The position numbers were made by a program, and so were the translations under genes. This document shows, one piece after another, positions 41,953 through 50,704 of a stretch of 64,000 nt of DNA (within the stretch, counting starts at the first letter, position 1; each line of letters opens with the position of its first letter). Location of the stretch: the NCBI GenBank assembly GCA_934178345.1, contig CAKPQG010000005.1, positions 1 through 64,000 on the forward strand. The letters are read 5' to 3'. This stretch comes from an uncultured Dialister sp. Lineage in GTDB: Bacteria; Bacillota; Negativicutes; Veillonellales; Dialisteraceae. Under the pieces are notes generated by a model. It was not told the DNA's origin and did no database searches. It was given only the letters and a program-made list of their open reading frames with translations.

Positions 41953-42882
41953 ATGAAAAAAATTCTTGCATCTATCGCAGCGGCTGCCCTCTGCCTCTCT
42001 CTTTCTGCGTGCGGTGGCAGCGGAGAGTCCGCTTCCTCCTCCGCCCTCTCCTACACCTACAAAGACCAGACCATCAGCATGAAAGCCGCTCCTTCGCGCA
42101 TTGTCACATTGTCCGCGCCGCTCATCAATATGGCCTATGCCGTCGGCGGCACCTCCATCGCGCGCCCGGAGACCACGAGCCCCATCCCGGAAGAGGCGAA
42201 ATCCCTTCCGACCATCGGTCATGTGCAGAACATCAATATGGAATCTCTGGTCGGCATGAAGCCAGACCTCGTCATCGGAGAAAAGACACAAAACAGCAAG
42301 CTCGAGTCTCTTCTGAAATCAAGCCAGATTCCCTACGTCCTCATCCAGTACGACGGCATCCATGACAATGTGCCGCTTCTGAAATTCATGGGTGATCTCT
42401 ATGGCAAAAAGGACAAAGCCAAGGAAGTGATTGACACCTATGAAAAAGGTGTGAAAGCAGTCACGGATAAGGCCGCCGCTGAAAAGACACCGGCGAAAGT
42501 CGCTGTCCTTCGCGCTACCGGGAAATCTGTCACCGCAGAAACTCCGAAGTCCATCTGCGCCTCCATGGTGGATATGCTGAAAATGAATAACGTCATCACC
42601 GCTCACAAAGACCTGAAGCTCGACAGCAAGACTGTCCCCTACTCCTTAGAGCAGCTTTCTGCTGACGATCCGGATGTCATCTTCATCGTCACCATGGGCA
42701 AGCAGGATGAAATCAACAAATCTCTCGACAGCTCGATGAGAAACAATCCTGCATGGGCACACCTCAAAGCCGTACAGGAGAATCACGTCTACTTCTTAGA
42801 GCCAAACCTTTTCCTCATGAACCCGGGAGTGAAGACGCCGGAAGCTTTGGAAAAACTGTATCAGCTGGCATACGGGAAATAG
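41953..42882 (+). CDS. Lipoprotein substrate-binding protein of an iron/tetrapyrrole-type ABC importer
   Basis: 309 aa. The lipoprotein signal has lipobox LSAC at Cys20, followed by a Ser/Gly-rich linker. The BtuF/FhuD/TroA-like helical-backbone fold shows APSRIVTLSAPLINMAYAVG, DLVIGEKTQNSKLES, VPYSLEQLSADDPDVIFIV and NHVYFLEPNLF. AAGGAG lies seven bases before the ATG; an upstream in-frame ATG is in repeat DNA. No permease or ATPase gene follows, so it is an orphan that must use components elsewhere. Location beside cbiK suggests a cobalamin-, haem- or metal-related ligand (inference). Confidence 0.9.
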   Translation: MKKILASIAAAALCLSLSACGGSGESASSSALSYTYKDQTISMKAAPSRIVTLSAPLINMAYAVGGTSIARPETTSPIPEEAKSLPTIGHVQNINMESLVGMKPDLVIGEKTQNSKLESLLKSSQIPYVLIQYDGIHDNVPLLKFMGDLYGKKDKAKEVIDTYEKGVKAVTDKAAAEKTPAKVAVLRATGKSVTAETPKSICASMVDMLKMNNVITAHKDLKLDSKTVPYSLEQLSADDPDVIFIVTMGKQDEINKSLDSSMRNNPAWAHLKAVQENHVYFLEPNLFLMNPGVKTPEALEKLYQLAYGK

Positions 42883-42990
42883 TAGGAAATGAGGGAGTAG
42901 GGATGTCATCATCCCCGTCCCTGCCTTCTTCCGGATAGAAAGAGGCTAAAGGTATAGTTCCACCTTCTCTTTTCTCATCCCCCTACATAT

Positions 42991-43032
42991 AAAAACGCCG
43001 AGAAATCACCATACGATTTCTCGGCGTTTTTT
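42991..43032. terminator. Bidirectional terminator between the lipoprotein and hybrid kinase genes
   Basis: 17-bp stem AAAAACGCCGAGAAATC / GATTTCTCGGCGTTTTT with T7 on the plus strand. Confidence 0.9.
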
Positions 43033-43062
43033 TAGTCACTAGTCACTAGTCACTAGTCACTC
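43033..43062. repeat. GTGACTA heptamer array at the hybrid kinase stop
   Basis: Four clean tandem copies of AGTCACT on the plus strand. On the kinase strand the TGA stop is the first triplet inside GTGACTAGTGACTAGTGACT. Confidence 0.85.
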
Positions 43063-45873
43063 ATTCCCATGAAGATTCTTCGCAATCATCACTTTCATGG
43101 TATCGATTGCTATCGGTTTGGAGAGATGACCATTCATACCAGCCTTTTGTGACTTTTCGACATCTTCATCAAAAGCATTCGCCGTCATCGCCAGGATCGG
43201 GATAGTCCCGGCATCCTCTCTGGCAAGAGCGCGGATGGCGCGGGTCGCTTCATAGCCATCCATTTCCGGCATCATGATATCCATGAGTATGAGATCAAAG
43301 CTGCTTTTCGGATGAGTTTCGAAAAGCTGCAAAGCCTCTCTTCCGTTCACCGCACGGACGACATCGACTCCCAGTGACTCGAGCTGTACGGTCGCAATTT
43401 CCGCATTGAGGTCATTGTCTTCAACCAGAAGGACATGGACTCCCTTGAGATCGACCGGCCTAGATGATTCTTTATCTGCACGCGGAAAAGGCGCATCGGC
43501 GATTTCCATCGGCAGGGTGACGGTGAAAGTCGAGCCCACACCCTTTCGGCTTCTGACAGCGATCGTTCCTCCCATAAGTTCTACATAGTTCTTGGTGATC
43601 GCCATCCCGAGCCCGGTTCCCTTGTACTCGGTGCGGGCAGCCCCCGCATCTTCCTGTGTGAATTCCTCAAAAATATGCTGAACAAAGTCCTCACTCATAC
43701 CGATACCGGTGTCAGAGATTTCATACGTGACCTCGACATGTGTCTCATCAAGTTCCTTCATAGCGCACATGAGGCTGATCCTTCCGCCATCCTTCGTATA
43801 CTTGATGGCGTTGCTGAGGAGATTCACCAGCACTTCACGCAGACGTACCTCATCAGCCATCACATAGGTATCAGGGAAGAGCGATGCACTTTCACAAAGT
43901 GTGAGATGACGGTTTGCGATGAGTCCGCGCGTGATTTCCAGAATACCACGATGGATGGCAGACAGGTCTGCCGGTTTTGGCTGAAATTTCACCTTCCCGC
44001 TCTCTATGCGGCTGATATCAAGGACATCATTCAGAAGAGTCAGAAGGTGATGCGAGCTGATTTCGATTTTCTCCAGATCCTTCCTGACAGACGGATCCGG
44101 ATTCTTTTCAAGCGCGATCTTGGTAAATCCAATAATCGCATTCATTGGAGTACGGATATCGTGTGACATGGAGGAAAGAAAGACGCTCTTTGCTTGACTG
44201 GCCGCTTTCGCCTGTTCTGCCAGAGAAGCCATTTCCTCCGCTCTCTCCTCTTCAGACTGCTTCATCCGACGAAGACGGATGACAGCCATGGCAAGAAGTG
44301 CGATGAGGAACAGCATCAGGAGGACAAGCAGGATCGCTATCGTCGGATGGAGCCTCGCCATCATGAGAAAGGACATATTCTCCATTTTGTAGGAGGTATA
44401 CTTGGATGCGATTTGTTCGAGCAGATTCGCCGGCATGTCATAAATGGCTTTCGTCAGGATGCCCGCCAATGCGTGATTGGCATGTTGTGTCACGATCATC
44501 CGGCAAGGGAAAGACGGCTCTTCCATCAGCGTATAATTGAGAAGTCCGGATTGGTCGCGATTGACGTATTCCTGTGCCATGTAGTAAAAGACATAGGCAG
44601 CATCCGCCTTCCCATCTGCCACCGCCTGCAGTGCGCCTTCTCTCGTAGGATAGCTGACCTTCCTGACGTTTTGGCTGTAATAATCTTCGATAGGATCAGA
44701 AACTCCCTGATCCACGGTAGCGACCGTCTGAATATTGCCGTCAAAGTCTTGCCGGAAGACCTGAGCCACACGCAGTGTCATGTACGGCGTCGTAGAAACC
44801 CAGTCTTTCTTTTCGAGCACATTCTCGGCATCCAAGCGTCCATCAAGGATGATATCGCAGTCCCCCCGATTTCTATAAGCGAGCCATTCCTCTCTGGACC
44901 GGCAGATCACAAACTGATAAGGCAATCCGATAGAAGCTGCCACTCTCCGGAAATAGTCAGGAACAATCCCTTTCATCTCGCCGTTCTCAACATAAGAGTA
45001 AGGGTAGCGTGCAGGATCACAAAGAACCTGAAGGAATACGCCGTTTGCTACATAGGACTGGAGAAGCATCTTCTCCTCATCGGAGAACTGTAAGAGACTG
45101 GATGCTTTACTGCCGTAGTAACGACGATAGAGCTGCGCCTTCCAGTCCCCCTCGACGTGATTCAGCTGGTCCAGCGCATAATTGATCTCGGAAAGAAGTC
45201 GCGTATTCCCTTTCTTGACGATGATATAGTACGGATTTTCCGCAAAAAGTTCTACCTGCTTTTCATGGATGCCGCGCCTGAACGAACTCTTCACGATGGC
45301 ATCAACCTCACCCTTTTGGAGGGCGATGCCCACGTCTTTTATGCTTTTATAAATCACCGGCTGATAGGTGAAGTGCATCGCCTCCGCAAGATTGGCAATG
45401 TTTTTATTTTGTGCATTGCCTTCCACCAGCCCGATACGAAGACCTTCGTAGGTGCTATAATCCCCCGGTATCACCGCCCGGTTATCTTCCCGTACAAACA
45501 GCGCTGTGCCAAAGAACCCGATCGGACGGGAAAAATCATACTTTTCCTTGCGCTCCTCTGTTTTATTCGCGAAGGCTACCATATCGATCTCCCCATCATC
45601 GAGCATGCGGAGCATCTCCGCCCAGCTCTTATCGTAGCCCACATACTCATAGCTCACATTCAGGTAGCGCGACATGTAGCGAAGCAGATCGTATCCGTAG
45701 CCGCTCTTTTCTCCCCCTTCATCGATCATATGCAGTCCATCGGTCGCGAAAAAGCCCACACGGATCGTCTCCCGCCCGGGCTTCTCTTCGTTATCCGCAT
45801 ACGCCGTCCATATACCTGCCGTCAGCACCAGCATAGACAATATCACGTACAAAAGTCGTTTGATTGGATGCAT
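43057..45873 (-). CDS. Hybrid sensor histidine kinase with two periplasmic SBP3 domains (BvgS/EvgS-like)
   Basis: 938 aa. A signal or membrane helix (about 5-25) leads to two tandem solute-binding SBP_bac_3 domains (about 36-255 and 262-500), a membrane helix at about 511-533 and a short coiled coil. HisKA carries the phospho-His571 in SSMSHDIRTPMNAI. HATPase follows (N-box NLLSNAIKYTKDGG, DTGIGMS, KGTGLGMAI), then a receiver domain with Asp865 (LILMDIMMPEMDG) and Lys919. There is no PAS or HPt domain, so a separate phosphotransfer partner is needed and none is encoded nearby. Amino acids or similar solutes are likely ligands. The GTGACTA array starts at its stop. Confidence 0.94.
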   Translation of the reverse strand: MHPIKRLLYVILSMLVLTAGIWTAYADNEEKPGRETIRVGFFATDGLHMIDEGGEKSGYGYDLLRYMSRYLNVSYEYVGYDKSWAEMLRMLDDGEIDMVAFANKTEERKEKYDFSRPIGFFGTALFVREDNRAVIPGDYSTYEGLRIGLVEGNAQNKNIANLAEAMHFTYQPVIYKSIKDVGIALQKGEVDAIVKSSFRRGIHEKQVELFAENPYYIIVKKGNTRLLSEINYALDQLNHVEGDWKAQLYRRYYGSKASSLLQFSDEEKMLLQSYVANGVFLQVLCDPARYPYSYVENGEMKGIVPDYFRRVAASIGLPYQFVICRSREEWLAYRNRGDCDIILDGRLDAENVLEKKDWVSTTPYMTLRVAQVFRQDFDGNIQTVATVDQGVSDPIEDYYSQNVRKVSYPTREGALQAVADGKADAAYVFYYMAQEYVNRDQSGLLNYTLMEEPSFPCRMIVTQHANHALAGILTKAIYDMPANLLEQIASKYTSYKMENMSFLMMARLHPTIAILLVLLMLFLIALLAMAVIRLRRMKQSEEERAEEMASLAEQAKAASQAKSVFLSSMSHDIRTPMNAIIGFTKIALEKNPDPSVRKDLEKIEISSHHLLTLLNDVLDISRIESGKVKFQPKPADLSAIHRGILEITRGLIANRHLTLCESASLFPDTYVMADEVRLREVLVNLLSNAIKYTKDGGRISLMCAMKELDETHVEVTYEISDTGIGMSEDFVQHIFEEFTQEDAGAARTEYKGTGLGMAITKNYVELMGGTIAVRSRKGVGSTFTVTLPMEIADAPFPRADKESSRPVDLKGVHVLLVEDNDLNAEIATVQLESLGVDVVRAVNGREALQLFETHPKSSFDLILMDIMMPEMDGYEATRAIRALAREDAGTIPILAMTANAFDEDVEKSQKAGMNGHLSKPIAIDTMKVMIAKNLHGNE

Positions 45874-45935
45874 ATCGATCTCCCGTAAGCATTCCCCTGA
45901 TTTCAGGCTATTTTTAATTCGTTATATACAATTTC

Positions 45936-45944
45936 ATTATATCA
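45936..45944 (-). promoter_or_regulatory. Extended -10 promoter of the hybrid kinase gene
   Basis: TGATATAAT on the minus strand about 65 bp before the start. No good -35 hexamer. Confidence 0.5.
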
Positions 45945-46024
45945 TAAATGCATTAACCACTCCTGTGAAAAACACAAAATAAGTACCTGAGAGGCTAGTC
46001 ACGTGGAATCACTCATGTCACCAC

Positions 46025-46053
46025 AAAAAAAGCAGCGCCTGCGCGCTGCTTTT
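46025..46053 (-). terminator. Terminator of the ispG-ending operon
   Basis: AAAAGCAGCGC / GCGCTGCTTTT with T7 on the minus strand, ten bases after the ispG stop. It ends the large rpsB-to-ispG gene run. Confidence 0.88.
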
Positions 46054-46063
46054 TGAAATATCT

Positions 46064-47122
46064 TTATTCTCCTTCTTCATAGGCTCTGATTTCATCCATC
46101 AGGGCATCGATGAGCTGATCTTCCGGGACGGAGCGGAGAATCTTTCCTTTGCGGAAGACGAGGCCGCTGCCTTTCCCGCCGGCGATACCGAAATCCGCTT
46201 CTCGCGCTTCGCCCGGGCCATTCACGGCGCATCCCATGACGGCGACTTTGATAGGTTTCTTAAAGTGAGAAATCTTCTCTTCCACTTCTTTGGCCATCTC
46301 GATGAGATTCACCTGCGTGCGGCCGCAGGTCGGACAGGAAATAAGAACCGGGCCATACTGCTGCATCCCCACAGAGCTCAGGATTTCCTTCGCTGCCTTG
46401 ACTTCCTTCATCGGATCATCGGTCAAAGATACGCGAAGGGTATCGCCAATGCCATCCAAGAGCAGGCTGCCGATCCCGATGGCTGACTTGATCGTCCCGC
46501 GGTAGAGTGTCCCCGCTTCCGTCACACCGAGATGCAGCGGATAGTCGACTTTTTCCGAAAGAAGACGGTTCGCCTTCACCATCATCGGAACGTCTGAGGA
46601 TTTCACGGAAATCACAATATCATGGAAGCCTTCCGCTTCAAGGATGCGCACATGAGAGAGTGCGCCTTCCACCATGCCTTCCGCGGTCGGGTGTCCGCCA
46701 TGTGCTGCAAGGATGTCTTCCGGAAGGGAGCCTGCATTGATGCCGATACGAATGGGGATATGCTTTTCTTTCGCCATATCCACCACCTTCACAACGTTTT
46801 CCCGCCTGCCGATATTTCCGGGATTGATGCGAAGCGCATCGATGCCCTGCTCCATCGCTGTCAGCGCAAGGCGGTAGTCGAAATGAATGTCTGCGACCAG
46901 CGGCACATCCACTTTCGCTCGGAGTGCGCCCAGTGCTTCTGCTGCCTTTTTATCCGGCACGGCGACACGGATGATATCTGCGCCCGCCTGATGCAGGGCC
47001 TGGATCTGCGAGGCAGCAGCGTCCGTATCGAGCGGGCTGAACGTGCTCATCGACTGGATCGCAATGGGCGCGCCCCCACCGATCCTAACACCGCCGACAA
47101 CGACCTGTCTGGTATTTCCCAT
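46064..47122 (-). CDS. ispG: 4-hydroxy-3-methylbut-2-enyl diphosphate synthase (flavodoxin/ferredoxin)
   Basis: Penultimate step of the MEP isoprenoid pathway (352 aa). TIM-barrel start QVVVGGVRIGGGAPIAIQSM, then PLVADIHFDYRLAL and INPGNIG. The [4Fe-4S] ligands are in ISCPTCGRT and VMGCAVNGPGEA. Short bacterial form without the plant or chlamydial insert. Last gene of the dxr-rseP-ispG group, but separated from rseP by 388 bp of repeats including a 167-bp mobile-like element. Confidence 0.97.
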   Translation of the reverse strand: MGNTRQVVVGGVRIGGGAPIAIQSMSTFSPLDTDAAASQIQALHQAGADIIRVAVPDKKAAEALGALRAKVDVPLVADIHFDYRLALTAMEQGIDALRINPGNIGRRENVVKVVDMAKEKHIPIRIGINAGSLPEDILAAHGGHPTAEGMVEGALSHVRILEAEGFHDIVISVKSSDVPMMVKANRLLSEKVDYPLHLGVTEAGTLYRGTIKSAIGIGSLLLDGIGDTLRVSLTDDPMKEVKAAKEILSSVGMQQYGPVLISCPTCGRTQVNLIEMAKEVEEKISHFKKPIKVAVMGCAVNGPGEAREADFGIAGGKGSGLVFRKGKILRSVPEDQLIDALMDEIRAYEEGE

Positions 47123-47154
47123 TTGAATCTCCTTTTTATAATGTTATAAATGAA

Positions 47155-47280
47155 TGTGGTTTAAGGGTTAGCCTTTGGGGCGTGCTGCCACTTAATTGTG
47201 GATGAAAGCCCTTTCTCGAATGAGGAATGAAGGTGGCAGCTTCGCTGCGAGTATATATGGGCGATGCCCAAAAGCAGTAT
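47155..47280. repeat. Intergenic mosaic repeat upstream of ispG
   Basis: GGGTTAGCCTTTGGGGCGTG, GTGGATGAAAGCCCTTTCTC, GAATGAGGAATGAAGGTGGC, AGCTTCGCTGCGAGTATATA and GGGCGATGCCCAAAAGCAGT. Confidence 0.75.
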
Positions 47281-47447
47281 TTAAGGAAACACTGCTTAAA
47301 TCGTTATCGGATTTCATTCTTGGATTTTTATACAGAGCGAGGAGACAGGGGGCGCGAATAGCGAGCTATTTAAGGAGAATGTCGACGACGCTATGTATAA
47401 AAATCCATATGAAATCTGATTCTGTGATTTAATCAGCGTTTCCTTAA
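47281..47447. mobile_element. 167-bp MITE-like element, copy 1
   Basis: Begins TTAAGGAAACACTGCTTAAA and ends with its inverted counterpart (TTTAATCAGCGTTTCCTTAA), giving about 22-bp terminal inverted repeats. The interior holds GCGAATAGCGAGCTATTTAA, also present in copy 2. It has the same 167-bp length as copy 2 at 55701, with base substitutions throughout. It encodes no protein, so it would need a transposase in trans. Inserted between rseP and ispG. Confidence 0.75.
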
Positions 47448-47500
47448 GTCACTAGTCACTTGAGACTCCTAGTCCCTGGCTGCTTATCCCTACCTTTTGA
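47448..47500. repeat. Repeat tail after the MITE-like element
   Basis: AGTCACTAGTCACTTGAGAC and TCCTAGTCCCTGGCTGCTT modules, ending just before rseP. Confidence 0.6.
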
Positions 47501-47510
47501 TCCCGTTTTT

Positions 47511-48539
47511 TCACATCAGCGCGCTGATATCATGGAAGAGTGCATAGAAGAAAATTGCACCCAGTACGGCAATCCCGACCGACTGTATATAGATCAGTGC
47601 TTTCTCCGGCAGCTGCCGCCCGAGAATAGCCTCTAAGAGAATAAGGATCAGATGTCCGCCATCGAGAAGCGGGACGGGAAGGATATTGAGAAGTCCCAGA
47701 TTCAGACTGAGAAGAGCGATGAACATGAAGAGCGGCATCACCCCGTAAGATGCCACCTCCCCTGACATGCGCGCGATTCCGATCGGGCCGGATACTTCCG
47801 CACGCCCGGTGCCTGTCACCATGTCATAGAGCCCCGCCGTCATCATATGCAGCAGATCAGCGGCGCGTCCCATCCCCATGGCGATGGCTTCTGTCATCGT
47901 AGTTTCATGATGTTCGACGTAAGGCGTGATCCCCATGATGGCACGGCCATCGGGCTGCACCTCGGGGATGATTGTCACCTGTCTCGTCCTGCCTTCGCGC
48001 TCGATTTCCATGGAAACGATCCGATTTCCCTTATCCTTCAGCGATTCTCCGATATCCGTCCATTTCACCATAGTCTTCCCATCAATAGAAAGGATGGTAT
48101 CTCCGGGTGAAAGATGCTGCTTCTCCGCCGAGCTTCCCGCAAGCACGGTACCGACCCTCGGCAGGTTCGGGAACGTATTATAACCCTCGATCTTGAAAGC
48201 GGAAATAAAGATCAGAAGGGCAAGAAGCACATTGAAGAGCGCGCCGCCCACGATGACAAGCAGCTTCGCCCATGTCGGACGCTGGTTGAAGGCGCGTGGG
48301 TCATCCTTATTCTGATCATCCATGCCGGCGATCTTATTGAAGCCTCCCAGCGGGATGAGACGAAGGGAATAGAGCGTCTCTCCCCATTTCTTCGAAACGA
48401 TCACAGGGCCGAAACCGACAGCAAACTCGATGACCTTCATCCCCGTCCACTTCGCCATGAGGAAGTGTCCGCCCTCATGGACGATGACAACGACAGCAAA
48501 GACAAAGATCGGAGCCAGTATCGATAAAATCATAGGCAT
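47511..48539 (-). CDS. rseP: Site-2 intramembrane zinc protease RseP
   Basis: Regulated intramembrane proteolysis enzyme (342 aa). HEGGH metal site at 21-25 in the first membrane helix, a PDZ domain (about 110-190; AEKQHLSPGDTILSIDGK), GPIGIARMSG, and the third ligand in LLDGGHLI near the C-terminus. The single PDZ is the Gram-positive form. The start overlaps dxr by 10 bp. Confidence 0.95.
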   Translation of the reverse strand: MPMILSILAPIFVFAVVVIVHEGGHFLMAKWTGMKVIEFAVGFGPVIVSKKWGETLYSLRLIPLGGFNKIAGMDDQNKDDPRAFNQRPTWAKLLVIVGGALFNVLLALLIFISAFKIEGYNTFPNLPRVGTVLAGSSAEKQHLSPGDTILSIDGKTMVKWTDIGESLKDKGNRIVSMEIEREGRTRQVTIIPEVQPDGRAIMGITPYVEHHETTMTEAIAMGMGRAADLLHMMTAGLYDMVTGTGRAEVSGPIGIARMSGEVASYGVMPLFMFIALLSLNLGLLNILPVPLLDGGHLILILLEAILGRQLPEKALIYIQSVGIAVLGAIFFYALFHDISALM

Positions 48540-49690
48540 TTCCTCGAAATGAATGCATCCGCCAGCGCGCGCGCCTTGCGGTCCGATGCGAGTACACTTT
48601 CATAGGAAACGACAGGCTCTGCGCTCCAGTGCGAGAGGGTATCTTCCACCACATCGAAAATGGAAAGGAAGGAAATCTTCCCTGCGATGAAGGCGCGGAT
48701 GGCTTCTTCATTGGATGCATTGAAAGCGACACCGCCGTCTCCCCCCATTTCTCCCGCTTCGTAAGCCAGCTTCAGCGAACGGAAAACTTTCATATCCGGC
48801 TTTGCGATCAGGATCTGTGCGATTTCACTCCAGTCCACGAAGGCATGAGACGGAGACGGCAGGCGGTCCGGATATGTCAGGGCGAACTGGATCGGCAGGC
48901 GCATATCCGGCAGACCGATCTGTGCCATGATGGTACCATCGACATACTCTACCATCGAGTGGATCAAACTCTGCGGCTGGACAATGACTTCGATATCCTG
49001 ATAGTCCACGCCAAAAAGCCAGTGCGCCTCAATGACTTCGAGCCCCTTATTGAACATGGTCGCAGAGTCGAGCGTCACTTTCATCCCCATATTCCAGGTC
49101 GGGTGCTTCATGGCATCTGCGACCGTCACCTGCGCGAGCTCTTCCTTCGTCCTGCCGCGGAAAGGACCTCCGGAAGCCGTGAGAAGAATTTTATGGATGC
49201 CTTTCTGATCCTGCCCGATCATGCTCTGAAAAATGGCGGAATGCTCACTGTCCACCGGACGGATCAGCGTATGATGCTTCTTCGCTTCTTCGAGAACAAG
49301 CGCGCCGCCAGCAACCAGCGTCTCTTTATTCGCAAGAGCCAGCTCCTTCCCCGCGCGAATCGCTTCCAGCGTCGGAAGAAGTCCTGTAATGCCGACGACC
49401 GCTACAAGGACAAGATCGACATCGTCACGCTTCACGACCTCAGAAAGAGCTGCCTCGCCGATCATCACATCCGCATCACCGTCATAGGTTTCCAGAAATT
49501 TCTTCCCCGCCTCCTCATCAGTGATGACGATAGCGTGGGGATGAAATTCAGCGGCTTGTTCACGTAATTTGTCGATGCTTTTATGCGCCGCGATGACGGA
49601 CGCATGAAAAAGATCCGAATGGAGCCGGATCACGTCCATCGTCTGGGTTCCGATGGAACCCGTACTGCCCAATACAGCGATTTCTTTCAT
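48530..49690 (-). CDS. dxr: 1-deoxy-D-xylulose-5-phosphate reductoisomerase
   Basis: First committed MEP-pathway enzyme (386 aa). NADPH site VLGSTGSIGTQTMDVI, catalytic LTASGGPFRGR, then HPTWNMGMKVTLDSATMFNKG. AAAGGAG lies before the ATG at MKEIAVLG; an upstream in-frame ATG lacks a site. Coupled to rseP by overlap. Confidence 0.97.
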   Translation of the reverse strand: MKEIAVLGSTGSIGTQTMDVIRLHSDLFHASVIAAHKSIDKLREQAAEFHPHAIVITDEEAGKKFLETYDGDADVMIGEAALSEVVKRDDVDLVLVAVVGITGLLPTLEAIRAGKELALANKETLVAGGALVLEEAKKHHTLIRPVDSEHSAIFQSMIGQDQKGIHKILLTASGGPFRGRTKEELAQVTVADAMKHPTWNMGMKVTLDSATMFNKGLEVIEAHWLFGVDYQDIEVIVQPQSLIHSMVEYVDGTIMAQIGLPDMRLPIQFALTYPDRLPSPSHAFVDWSEIAQILIAKPDMKVFRSLKLAYEAGEMGGDGGVAFNASNEEAIRAFIAGKISFLSIFDVVEDTLSHWSAEPVVSYESVLASDRKARALADAFISRKCL

Positions 49691-49784
49691 GAATGTACTC
49701 CTTTCGAAACGAATGAATGACTGGGTAGGCAAGGATTAAAGATAAGAAATCAAATGTTCACAGCTTGATCATGCATACGACTAT

Positions 49785-49860
49785 AAGGAAACGCTAATTC
49801 AATCGTTATCAGTGTTTCCTTAATCAGTGTTTCTTTAAGTAATGCGGCGTTTTTATGATA
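49785..49860. repeat. Short MITE-like palindrome between dxr and cdsA
   Basis: AAGGAAACGCTAATTCAATCG / TTATCAGTGTTTCCTTAA, followed by a duplicated ATCAGTGTTTC end and a GCGGCGTTTTTATGATATGATACGC remnant. Confidence 0.65.
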
Positions 49861-49894
49861 TGATACGCTGCACCTTCAGTTCTCCTTTCGCATG

Positions 49895-50704
49895 TCAGCG
49901 AAGCAGCGCCAGCACTGCGACAAGGCTCGGGGCTACGAAGAGAAGGCTGTCGAAACGGTCCATCATCCCGCCGTGACCCGGCAGAATATTTCCAGAGTCT
50001 TTGATATCACAGGCACGCTTCACATAGGACTCGAAGAGATCCCCCATGGGAGCCATGATGGCCGCCATGACGGAAAGGATGCATCCTTCCAAAAGATCAA
50101 AACCCGCACAGAAGGAAACAAGGACCCCCAAGATGACGCAGCCGACGGCACCGCCGAGAAGACCTTCGACCGTTTTATTCGGGCTAATGTGCGGTGCCAT
50201 CTTGTGACGGCCGCAGGCCTTCCCCGTCAGGTAAGCGAAAGAATCACTCGCCCAAGTACAAATGAGCGCAAGAAGAATGAGGAAAATCCCCGGCTCGATG
50301 GAAACTGCCATCGGAGAAAGCAGCTCATGACTGCCGCGAAGGAGCGCCAGACTGCCAAAACCCATGCCAAAATAGACAGCCCCGAAAGCGGAATAAATAA
50401 GACCGGTCATATTTTCCTTCTTAATGCCAAGGATCAGGTAGAGAAGAAGCACAAAGGCTAGAAAAATCGCAGCCAGAAAGGCTTTCAGCGAATAAAAACC
50501 GGATGCCAGTACCATGACGGCAGTGGCAATGGCTATGGCTTTCAGATAGATGTGGACACCGAAATGTTTCAGCATCTTGTCATATTCGAGGAGAGCCAGC
50601 AGCGAGACAAGGAAAATGGCTCCTGTCAGAAACCAACCTCCCAAGTACACCAGCCCAAGGACAGCGATGATACCGATAATCGCTGTAATCACACGCACTT
50701 TCAT
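49895..50704 (-). CDS. cdsA: Phosphatidate cytidylyltransferase
   Basis: Integral membrane enzyme making CDP-diacylglycerol (269 aa) with about eight hydrophobic segments. The CDP-OH signature region is GDLFESYVKRACDIKDSG followed by ILPGHGGMMDRFDSL, with the conserved Asp residues. It overlaps uppS by 4 bp. Standard length. Confidence 0.96.
   Translation of the reverse strand: MKVRVITAIIGIIAVLGLVYLGGWFLTGAIFLVSLLALLEYDKMLKHFGVHIYLKAIAIATAVMVLASGFYSLKAFLAAIFLAFVLLLYLILGIKKENMTGLIYSAFGAVYFGMGFGSLALLRGSHELLSPMAVSIEPGIFLILLALICTWASDSFAYLTGKACGRHKMAPHISPNKTVEGLLGGAVGCVILGVLVSFCAGFDLLEGCILSVMAAIMAPMGDLFESYVKRACDIKDSGNILPGHGGMMDRFDSLLFVAPSLVAVLALLR

Noticed and set aside
43033..43062. CRISPR-like array
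   Set aside because: The units are perfect 7-mers without spacers; no cas genes are present.
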